Shown here in pieces: positions 48,020 through 59,800 of a stretch of 64,000 bases of DNA (the stretch's first letter is position 1; each line of letters begins with the position of its first letter). Position numbers and translations under genes: made by a program. The notes under the pieces are model-generated. The model was not told where the DNA came from. It worked only from the letters and a program-made list of their open reading frames with translations, and ran no database searches. The stretch covers positions 45,259,395 to 45,323,394 of the forward strand of contig OY855905.1 in assembly GCA_963693305.1 (NCBI GenBank). Reading direction: 5' to 3'. The stretch comes from Meandrina meandrites. Its lineage: Eukaryota > Cnidaria > Anthozoa > Scleractinia > Meandrinidae.

Positions 48020-49053
48020 GTTTGCAGCACGCTTCCTGTTTTGGTTATAATTGCACTTGGCTTGTAGGTCTGAACGAAATGAAACTTGTAAGTTACGGAC
48101 AACGAAAAATACCTTTTTTCTAGTCATTGAAAGAACCAAACACATGACAAGAGGTGTTCGTGAGATCCGTATCCCTCTGACTGGAACTGGAGACTGGAAC
48201 CTAATGATAGCCTGCGTAGCAAGCGTTCAGGTGTGAGCGAAGATTCTGGTCGCGCGAAAATTGGGGCGAGAGCAAAAAAAAAAAAAAAAAAAGGAGGGGA
48301 AGGGGGATTCTGAAAAACCCCCAAAAAGTTGCCTCACTGCTCAATATGGGTAAGTTGTACTCAGCATTTGCGGATACCATTGTTTTACATGTGCTATTTT
48401 CAGGAGGCTCCCCGCCACCCCCAGCAACACCTCCAGTGCCCACGAACAGCTCCTGCGGTAAGCTATATATTAATGTGTTCTGTAGCGTTAAAAAAGCATC
48501 GCTTTCTCAGACAGAAATTAATCAGTGACAGGAATTTTTTTACGAAAAGCTGCTAAGCCACAGGTGGATTTTGGAAAATGTCCGGCTGCAACGCAGTCTA
48601 TGAAAAGAAAAGCCACCAAAGAAGTCGTAAATGCTTCACCCTTCTTTCGTAACCAAAAAACTTTGTTTGAAAGCATTTAAGACAATTCCGATTCTCAAAA
48701 GAAGTTGCACTGATATGTAGAAAGAAAGAATCAAAACTCACTGTTTTCTTTTTCATCATGTGAACATTTCTAGGAGGTTCACAAACACCAGCAACACCTC
48801 CGCCTCCAACGGCACCAGCAGGTCAGTACGGTGTACAGTAAAGATTTACGAATTTCAAAAGCCATAAAGCTGAGGCCATATAGCTGAGGCCATTTATGCC
48901 ACCTTAAGGCCGGGGTAAACGTGGGGAAGGGATAGAAGAAAGAATATTATTTTTATAGTAAATGGTTTGAACCCAGGAGTATCAGTAGTTCGTACAGTGT
49001 GATCGTCTGGGTGAGAGTAGTTCTGAAGAGTACTGTTGCTGGTGACTGACGTC

Positions 49054-49091
<38 letters not shown>

Positions 49092-52000
49092 AAAAGTTGT
49101 TGTCAGTCAATGATGTTATAAGTCTGGTCCGTTGATGTTGATTGGTCAGTTTAGCCGTGATGTTATTGGCTGTATGACTCGTGTAAAGTTCGTCAACAGT
49201 AATTGGTCAGTTTCGATCCGTCTATTGTTAGTCAAATTAAGTCGTTCTGTTTGCAGTCTGTACATCGGTTTTGTTTATGTCGTGAATAAGTCGTTTGTAA
49301 GGTGCTGGTAGTTGTTGACATCTGTTGATAGGCGGTTGTTCTGAGTTTGTGTACCAGCTTTCTAGAGTCAGTCGTTGAAAATAGTTCGTACTGTAGGTTA
49401 AGCATTCAGCAGAGCCCCAGTCGATTTTGTGATTAGTAAGTCGATGGTGTTCAGAAATGTGATTGTTGACATCACCATTTCTAGTCGCTCGTTTGTGTTC
49501 AGTCAGTCTCGTGTTGAGGTTTCTACCAGTCTCTCCAATGTAGGAGGCCTGGCAGTCGGAGCGTTTGATCTTATAAATCGCTCCCTGTCTGTTGTTAGGT
49601 TCGTCCCTGTCTTAAACGTTGGTCAGTAAATGTCGTAACATAGTTGTAGGCTTGTGGGCTATGCGGATATTGTAGGGTTGTAGAATCCGCGCGATAGTCT
49701 CAGAAGTGCCTTGTTGGGTTCCTGTTAGTTTCTGTGGTTTCAGCAGTTCGGTGAGTGTTTCGTCTAACGAAGTCGGCGTTGTAGTTGTTCTTGTAGAAAA
49801 CACGGTCAAGGTATTTGTTTTCGTGAGATAAACTGTCTGTTGTGTAACAACTAGTTGCGCTCGTCTTGTCAAAGTCTTGATTTTCGTAGCTTTGTAGGAA
49901 GTCGGGTTGTAGGATGATTCGTCCAGTAATCTGTCAGTATGTGTCGGTTTTCTGTACACTGTGGTTCGTAGTTCGTTTTTGTCGCGGCTTACCAGCGAGT
50001 CTAGAAATGGAAATAATTGAACGCCACCAGACAGTTGACCCCCACGCAAGAGCACCCCAGGTTGTCAGGGGACTGTTTTGGTATCCATCTACTATTTTTT
50101 AACTTCAAATTCTAATTTTAAAATCACACTAAATCTTTAATATTTATATATTAATATTATTATTTTATATTTATATTATTATTTATATATTTATATATTT
50201 ATATGTTTTATATATCTTTTATATTCCTCTGTGAAAAACACCGCTAAACTTAGTTTTATAAAATGAGCATAGGGTTTTTGGATTGCTTGAAACGCAACCG
50301 AGATATTCGCATTAAACCCAAGTTAAGCGGTGGAAAAACGGGCTTCGGGTGTACCCCGCCTAAAGTATAAAGGGAATATCTAATCGCGTTTCAAGCAATC
50401 CAGAAATTACATCATCGTTACACACAAATCTATGTTTTTCGGTGTTTTGTAAATTTTTGGGTAATTTTGGATATGTTTAAATAAGACAGTCTTTCTCAAA
50501 GGATAATAAAAATTTAGAGAAGATTTGATGTGATCTAAAATTAGAATTTGATGTTAAAAATTAGTATATGGACACCTAAACAGTCCCCTGACAACCTGTG
50601 GGTGCTCTTGCGTGGGGGTCAACTGTCTGGTGGTGTTCCTAAAATAATTTTCTTTCTTTTAGCCCTTCTTAAACCTCTTAAAATGTCACTCAATTTCACC
50701 ATTTAGTATCTCCGCCTTAAAAGTGAACATTACGGCTCTTTCTTTGTTCCCCGCTTACAGTCAACTGTCAGAGTAATTACCATCACTTGTTCTATTAATA
50801 CTAGAATGTTCCAGCTACAAGGTCCTAAGCGAGAGTGACCGTGCCCAAGGATTCAAGGCCAATAATAATTACAAATGTGACCGACCATTTACACTGCAAT
50901 GGTATAAGTTTGAAGGAGACGCGGGCACAAAGATGCCTGATAAAGTTGTACCCTCGTACCATTGTGGTACGCATGCACCTGGATGGCTCAATGGTGCACA
51001 TCCAACAGTGGCTGAAGGTGCTGTCCAACGCAAAGTGTGTTTTCATTGGGTAAATAATGCTTGCAGATGGTCTTCAGATATTCAGGTTCGTAACTGTGGC
51101 GGTTTCTACGTGTACAAGTTGCCTGCAACGCCCGGATGCAGTATGCGGTACTGCGGCGACAATAAAGGTAATGGTAGAAATATTGATCTTTACACTGTGC
51201 ATCGTTTTCTCAGTTCTTAAATATGCCGGCCAAATTATGATTTAATTTTGCTCTTTTTAACCCTAACCCTAACCCTAACCCTAAACCCTAAAGACTGTTT
51301 GCGTTTTATTGAAAGTAGGAAATAAATGGAATTTAAAATTTAGGGTTAAAAATTTATCATCTCATTTACGATGCTTTCGACATTGCTGGTCCTATCAGTA
51401 TGCAGGATCAGTTGGCCTTGCACGCCAAGAGTCTTTTGTAGCTCAGTGGTTAGAGCGCCCAACCGGCATCTGGGAGGAAAAATGTTTTGAGAACATCGTT
51501 CAATCTGTTTTACAAGCAGTAGGAAAACAGCAAGAACCCATTTAAGTACATGTGATTGACGCGCGAATGGCGTAAATGTCGATGTAGAGGTATCCAATTA
51601 CAAGAAGTCGTAATTGTAGTTGTAATTGGATACCTGTAATTGGACACACTCGTGATCGTGCGCTAATTTACGCGATAAACAGGCGCGCGTAGAACCATTC
51701 AAAATCGAGAATTTTGTTTTTCTTAGACAGAAAATAGTTAGTAGAATAATACAGGATTTTTACGAAAAGCTGCTAAACCGCCGGTCGATTTTGAGACATG
51801 CCCGACCGCAATGTAACGCAGGCTATCAAAAGAAAAGCGACGAAACGAGTCGAAAAGTTTTTCTTTTTTTTTCCAAGAACAAAATCACTTTGTTTGAAAA
51901 CTTTTAAATATAATTAATTCTAACGCTCAAAAGAAGTAACACTGATATGTAGAATGAAAGAATCAAACTGACATTTTGTTTTATGTGAACTGGTTTGCAG

Positions 52001-53586
52001 GAGGTTCACCACCACCTCCAGTTACAACGTCACCAGCAACACCTCCACCTCCAACAACACCAGTAGGCAATAACGGTGAGCCAAAGATTAACGAATTTCA
52101 AATAACATTAAACCTTGTAAATATAGTGGGCATCTATAGCACATACAGCCGAAACAAAGTTAGAGGCGGACAGTTATGCCACCCTAAAGAGTAAAGAGTC
52201 GGTTGAAGGGTACGCACTGGGGAAATCTCGGAACACTTGCATGCCATAAGGTTTAGGCGGAGATTCACCTGAAGGCGGTTCTTCCGCCACTTAATTAACA
52301 TCGGCTTAATGCCAATGTCTCGTTCGCCAATCCAGAAACTACATCATCGTTACACACAAACCTATGTTATTCGGTGTTTTGTAAATTTTTGAGTGATTTT
52401 GGATATGTTTCAATAAGACAGTCTTTCTCAAAGGATAATAAAAATTTAGAGAAGATTTGATGTGATCTAAAGTTAGAATTTGATGTTAAAAATTAGTATA
52501 TGGACACCTAAACAGTCCCCTGACAACCTGTGGGTGCTCTTGCGTGGGGGTCAACTGTCTGGTGGTGTTCCTAAAATAATTTTCTTTCTTTTAGCCCTTC
52601 TTAAACCTCTTAAAATGTCACTCAATTTCACCATTTAGTATCTCCGCCTTAAAAGTGAACATTACGGCTCTTTCTTTGTTCCCCGCTTACAGTCAACTGT
52701 CAGAGTAATTACCATCACTTGTTCTATTAATACTAGAATGTTCCAGCTACAAGGTCCTAAGCGAGAGTGACCGTGCCCAAGGATTCAAGGCCAATAATAA
52801 TTACAAATGTGACCGACCGTTTACACTGCAATGGTATAAGTTTGAAGGAGACGCGGGCACAAAGATGCCTGATAAAGTTGTACCCTCGTACCATTGTGGT
52901 ACGCATGCACCTGGATGGCTCAATGGTGCGCATCCAACAGTGGCTGAAGGTGCTGTCCAACGCAAAGTGTGTTTTCATTGGGTAAATAATGCTTGCAGAT
53001 GGTCTTCAGATATTCAGGTTCGTAACTGTGGCGGTTTCTACGTGTACAAGTTGCCTGCAACGCCCGGATGCAGTATGCGGTACTGCGGCGACAATAAAGG
53101 TAATGGTAGAAATATTGATCTTTACACTGTGCATCGTTTTCTCAGTTCTTAAATATGCCGGCCAAATTATGATTTAATTTTGCTCTTTTTAACCCTAACC
53201 CTAACCCTAACCCTAAACCCTAAAGACTGTTTGCGTTTTATTGAAAGTAGGAAATAAATGGAATTTAAAATTTAGGGTTAAAAATTTATCATCTCATTTA
53301 TGATGCTTTCGACATTGCTGGTCCTATCAGTATGCAGGATCAGTTGGCCTTGCACGCCAAGAGTCTTTTGTAGCTCAGTGGTTAGAGCGCCCAACCGGCA
53401 TCTGGGAGGAAAAATGTTTTGAGAACATCGTTCAATCTGTTTTACAAGCAGTAGGAAAACAGCAAGAACCCATTTAAGTACACGTGATTGACGCGCGAAT
53501 GGCGTAAATGTCGATGTAGAGGTATCCAATTACAAGAAGTTGTAATTGTAGTTGTAATTGGATACCTGTAATTAGTATCACCCAAC

Positions 53587-53624
<38 letters not shown>

Positions 53625-53768
53625 GCTACTAGAGGACTATTTGTAATAGTCATCGAGTAGCGAAATTCGTGACGCTTTCTTTCGTTTTATTCCTTAATAA
53701 ATCTTTCTTCAACTTACATTTGCTAACTTTATTATTGTTTTTTCTGTCCGACTAGTTGGGTGATACTA

Positions 53769-53802
<34 letters not shown>

Positions 53803-56800
53803 CTCAATAGCCTATTCGGCTTCGCCTCATTGGCTATTGACCCGTAGCCCTTGCGGGCTACGGGTCTAATTGTTAATTGGACACACTCGTGATCGTGCGC
53901 TAATTTACGCGATAAACAGGCGCGCGTAGAACCATTCAAGATCGAGAATTTTGTTTTTCTTAGACAGAAAATAGTTAGTAGAATAATACAGGATTTTTAC
54001 GAAAAGCTGCTAAACCGCCGGTCGATTTTGAGACATGCCCGACCGCAATGTAACACAGGCTATCAAAAGAAAAGCGACGAAACGAGTCGAAAAGTTTTTC
54101 TTTTTTTTTTCAAGAACAAAATCACTTTGTTTGAAAACTTTTAAATATAATTAATTCTAACGCTCAAAAGAAGTAACACTGATATGTAGAATGAAAGAAT
54201 CAAACTGACATTTTGTTTTATGTGAACTGGTTTGCAGGAGGTTCACCACCACCTCCAGTTACAACGTCACCAGCAACACCTCCACCTCCAACAACACCAG
54301 CAGGCAATAACGGTGAGCCAAAGATTAACGAATTTCAAACAACATTAAACCTTGTAAATATAGTGGGCACCTAAAGCACATACAGCCGAAACAAAGTTAG
54401 AGGCGGACAGTTATGCCACCCTAAAGAGTAAAGAGTCGGTTGAAGGGTACGCACTGGGGAAATCTCGGAACACTTGCATGCCATAAGGTTTAGGCGGAGA
54501 TTTCACCTGAAGGCGGTTCTTCCGCCACTTAATTAACATCGGCTTAATGCCAATGTCTCGTTCGCCAATCCAGAAACTACATCATTATTACACACGAATC
54601 TTTGTTTTTCCGTTTTTTTGTTAAATTTTGGGTGATTTCGGTGATGTTTTGGGAAGATAGTTTTTCTGAAAGTATAAGAAAAATTTAGAGAAACAAAGAA
54701 ATATTCAAGATTTAATGTGATTTTGAAATTCGAATTTGACATGAATACATGTTTAATGTTGAAAAAAATACTAGATGAACACCGAAATAGTCCCTTGACA
54801 ACCTGGGGTGCTCTTGCGTGGGGGTCAACTGTCTTGTGATGTTCCAAAAATTTTTTTCTTTCTTTTTACCCTTCTTTAAACCTCTTAAACTTTGACTCAA
54901 ATTCACCTTTCAGTATCCCTACTTTAAAAGTGAACATTACGGCTCTTTCTTTGTTCCCCGCTTACAGTCAACTGTCAGAGTAATTACCATCACTTGTTCT
55001 ATTAATACTAGAATGTTCCAGCTACAAGGTCCTAAGCGAGAGTGACCGTGCCCAAGGATTCAAGGCCAATAATAATTACAAATGTGACCGACCATTTACA
55101 CTGCAATGGTATAAGTTTGAAGGAGACGCGGGCACAAAGATGCCTGATAAAGTTGTACCCTCGTACCATTGTGGTACGCATGCGCCTGGATGGCTCAATG
55201 GTGCGCATCCAACAGTGGCTGAAGGTGCTGTCCAACGCAAAGTGTGTTTTCATTGGGTAAATAATGCTTGCCAATATTCTACGTATATTCAGGTTCGTAA
55301 CTGTGGCGGTTTCTACGTGTACAAGTTGCCTGCAACGCCCGGATGCCATATGCGGTACTGCGGCGACAATAAAGGTAATGGTAGAAATATTGATCTTTAC
55401 ACTGTGGCTTTAAAAGTGCATCGTTTTCTCAGTTCTTAAATATGCCGGCCAAATTATGAAAAGGATTTCTGAAAGCGGTTAAAAAAATCAGTTTCTCTCA
55501 GCTGACAGTTCTATCTTAGCCCCATATTTAAGGAAATTTTGTAACTTCCTCCTGGAAAAAGCTTGGTCATCACTTAGTAACGTTCGACCGTAGACAAGGA
55601 AAGGAATTGGGACGAGGTTAATTTTGCTCTTTTCAACCCTAACCCTAACCCTAAACCCTAAAGACTGTTTGCGTTTTATTGAAAGCAGGAAATAAATGAA
55701 ATTTAAAATTTAGAGTTAAAAATTTATCATCTCCCTATGATGCTATCGAGATTGCTGATCCTATCAGTATGCAGGACGCGTGTCACATATGAACCTAGTA
55801 AATGGCCTAGCTCACCAAGAGTCTCTCGTAGCTCAGTGGTTAGAGCGCCCAACCGTTATCTGGGAGACCATGGGTTCAATTCCCGAAAGGGACTCGGACT
55901 TGTTGTTTGTCCCACGCTTGTGTCAAATGAACACATCATCTTTATCATAAAATAAGTGTTTTTAGGACAAAAGAACCAAACTAACATGCTGGTGTTATTG
56001 TGGTATTTTTGCTAGGTTCAACACCGCCACCAGTAACAACTTTATCACCAGCGCCCATAGTTACTACCTCATCTGGGAACAACGGTAAGCCACAGCTGGG
56101 GAGCTCAAATATTGCAATTCTTTTGGGCGTTTTTAATAAAACAATTATTCCACTCGCGCTTGTTGGAAAAGAGATCGTTATAGCTAACTCGGCGCTACGC
56201 GCCTCGTTGTTAAATATCGAGAGAGTGTGGGCATGAGTTTATACAGATGAGCTATAACAAGCACAACGAAGTGCTGTGTCCATTCTCGTCCCCATAGCCC
56301 CTTTCGCTTCTCTTAACCGGCAGGGCCTTGGCACGAAGAACAAAGGGCTCTGTAGACAAAGGATTTCCAGTCCTAGATTCTGGGACTTCCGGTCATCATG
56401 TATGCAGACGTGATGTTTCAATATACTGTATAAAAGAGTCATGGCTTTTTTTACTTCCGCTCAAGATTTCTTTGTTTCAAACAGCCAATCAAACAAATTG
56501 GAAAAAATTCAAAAATCCCTTGTCCCCAGAGCCCTCCGTTTCTCGTGCGAAGGTCCCCCAGGCTAAGAGAAGCAAAAAGGGCTATGGGGACGAGATTGCT
56601 ACGTGTCGTGCGTGAGCGAAGATTGTGGTCGCGCGAAAATTGGGGTGAGATCAAAAAAGGAAAAGAAGGGCGAGAGAAATGGCCCAAAATTTTCGCTGGC
56701 AAATTGTCTCAACCTCACAATTAAAAAGGAAATACTTGTAAAACTGACAACTGTAATTTTACTTTTATTCAAGCTTTCCAGAACGGTTATTAAGTATTTA

Positions 56801-59800
56801 GCGAGGTAGGGAAAGAGTAATATACATTTAACCGAGCATAACAAATGGGTGTAAAACGTTTACTGAGAAATTGGTTCAAATTAAGCACCCTTATTAAAAA
56901 CTTGGTCAAAGTTTAAACTGCAACGTTGACGATTTTAGTAAGATTCAGCCCCGTCTCCAGGCGTGGCTCCTTGGTCGCGCCCGGTGCACTTTGCGTTATG
57001 GGATTGATTGTGCGGGTTCGCTTGGCGTTGTGGGCTGTTCCTAACCAACTACTCCCGCGGCCCCTGTTTTCCCGCCTTACCACTTCAACTGACCGGCGCC
57101 TGGGGACGAGGCAAAATCTATAAAAAACCCTCTATACATGTACATTTTTTTATGAATGAACCTTTTATAATCTACTTAACAATGTCAACTTTTGAGTTCG
57201 TCACTTCATGTGAATTAAGTTCAGTATGGATCTCTTGAATGTTATATTGCAGGATGCGGTTCAAGTTCTCCAGCAACACCTCCACCGCCCACGACAGCTG
57301 TAATCGCTCCAGGTAAGACAAAGATTTGAAACTCTAAATGTAGTCAAAGCTCACAGATCAGAATTAAACTTGGTAAATAAATGTTATTTGCCGGTTGGAT
57401 GTCCGTATAGTGAAAAACTGTGACCGAGGCCTTGAAAATGCTGGCCGAGGCCACAGTCTGAGGGCCAGCATAAACAATATAATTTCTTGTACGCTTAACT
57501 GACAAGAAACAATATGAGGCTATGTACTACACAATGTACACTACAGTGACGGACTACTCAACAACAATCGGCTAAACTGATTGGAAGAGTTACGTGGACT
57601 GGTTAAAATTCAACTTTGCAGTTGTTTTCAGCTTCTTACATTACAAGAAAAGAATTAAGTAATTAACCTCGAGATATTCTGCAAAATGTCTGGACTGTTT
57701 GAGAAACGAATGGAGGGTGCATTTTGTAATTACATCATTGCGTGGCGATTTTATTGCATTAATACAGCTGTTTTCACTTCTTTTCCTCTAGAATGTTCAA
57801 ACTACAAATCCCTGAATGACAATGACCGCGGCAAAGGATACAAGGGAGTAATCAAATGTGACCGAGCTTCGTTTGTAAAGCAGTGGTATAGGATTGAAGG
57901 AGATGCGGGCACACATATGCCTGATAAATGTGTACCTACGTATCATTGTGGTACGCATGCGCCAGGATGGCTCAATGGTGCGCATCCAACAGTGGCTGAA
58001 GGTGCTGTCCAACGCAAAGTGTGTTTTCACTGGACCAGTAATTGCTGTAGATGGTCCACAGACATCCAGGTTCGTAACTGTGGTGCTTACTACGTGTACG
58101 AGCTGCCACCAACACAGTATTGCAGTCTTCGTTACTGTGGTGACAAGGATCAAGGTAGAGATATTAAAGTTTACATCTTCCACTGTACTAAATCTGATTG
58201 ATTTTTGCTTAAAAAGTTTAAAATCATTATTTGTTATTCGACATCCTAGTCACCCTTATTGCTAATAAGATGTTTGTCACTTAAATAGTCAAGTACAAAT
58301 TATGATTTAGTTTGTTGCTGAATTGCATTTTTAGCGGAGCTCCTGCGCGCGAAGCGCGCCAGCGGAGCACCATGGGTAAGAATTTTTGGTAAACCCATGA
58401 GGCCAAGAAAATTTGGTGCGTACGCCCGTCCGCCCGCCCGCGCGTACAGACTCTCGGGGAGGGGAAGTGGAGTCCTAAGGCAGCCCGACCGGGGGTGGGG
58501 GGAGGAGAATAGGCTGAGAGAGATGGGGAGCAGATGAATTGTATCTCTACTTATCCCTACTTACGTACGTAGAGCTTACAACTTTGATCAATTGACAGCT
58601 GTCAAATCAAGGTATCTGCTGACCAGTATCACGTGGCCATATCGCGGGCTCACATGTGGAGCTCATCGAGATCACGTGTTTTTATGAAGTCGACCGCTGA
58701 CCAGATGATGGTTTTCTAGTTGATCGCGGGCTCAAGCCCTAGTTTTTTACTTATAATTGGGAAACAGTGCAAACTCAAGTAAAAAAATAATAAATAGGAG
58801 CTCCGCTTTTAGGCCTGCCTAAATCTATATATTATTAATTTTGCAGTAACTCCGCCACCCCCAATAACACCCGGCTCCCCACCGCCACCAGGTTCTCCGC
58901 CCCCACCTGGTAAGTATATCTTTCATTACCAAGTGCCAATAGGAAAATGCTTACTCTTAGCTTCTTCACTTGTGCTTTGATTTAACGATATCAGAAAATG
59001 ACTTCAGTCTTTTCTTATTCCACAGCATTAGATGTACTTTGACTTGAATTTGCTATCTAGCGCCTCTCTTCGATGCAAATCCTTCGCATTTTTCAAACCA
59101 CCATTGAATCTCACATTTAATTATCACTGAAAAATTGGCAAAAACAAAAGGCGAGCGCCTGATTCCATGCACAAACATTCAAGTTAGGGAGCTTACATGA
59201 AAGCTCTGTCAGTGGGAATATTTCTCAGTTTATTAGAAATTTATAGCAATATTGTACTAATAAGTGTCCTCTACTTTATCCCAAAGGTTCTTGCGGCATC
59301 CGCCCACATTCCAGGATTGTCGGTGGTGTCAATGCTAAACATGGCGACTGGCCGTGGCAGGTTCAGTTACGTACCACTTCCGGCTTCCCGTACTGCGGAG
59401 GTTCCTTGGTGTCTCCTCAGTGGGTGGTCACAGCGACACACTGTGTCCAAGGAAAATCTCCAAGCTCTATCGTCATAAGGTAAAAAGATATTTCATTACG
59501 AGTATCTGATACCGGTACATATGAAGGTCTATAAACAACGTCCAGTCTTCGTTGCTTTGTCAAGACTAATGAACTAAGATTTAAAAATCTACAATAAAAT
59601 ATTTTTTCTCTATGATGAGCCAAATGCTATGAGTCTACATTTCTATTTATAGGATTTTTCACTTGTTATTGACATGTTCATTCTTTTAAAGACTTGGCGC
59701 CCACAGACGTGTTATCAGCGTTGGTTCTGAACAGGACATCAAAGTAAGCAAAGTGATAACCCACCCATCCTACCACAAGCCAACCAGATACAGTCACGAC

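Larger units (their letters stand above)
50395..55990 (+). repeat. Three tandem copies of a roughly 2-kb unit carrying D8C and linker exons
   Basis: The units are about 50395-52327, 52328-54566 and 54567-55990. Each runs from the right half of the MITE, through a D8C exon, a telomere-like repeat and a shortened tRNA-SINE, to a Pro/Thr linker exon. D8C exon starts are 1,932 bp apart for units 1 and 2 and 2,275 bp for units 2 and 3; 300 bp of that difference is one insertion at 53574-53873. Units 1 and 2 are almost identical, while unit 3 is a mosaic of near-identical and diverged tracts. Confidence 0.9.

Noticed and set aside
51258..51292. Chromosome end
   Set aside because: Only four to five CCCTAA units, repeated in three introns and followed by more genes, so it is interstitial.
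57797..58203. D8C module 4 as the end of a separate gene
   Set aside because: A stop does follow the exon, but a good donor lies at the position shared by all four modules, exon length is 363 nt in each, and linker and protease exons follow in phase. Kept as a possible isoform only.
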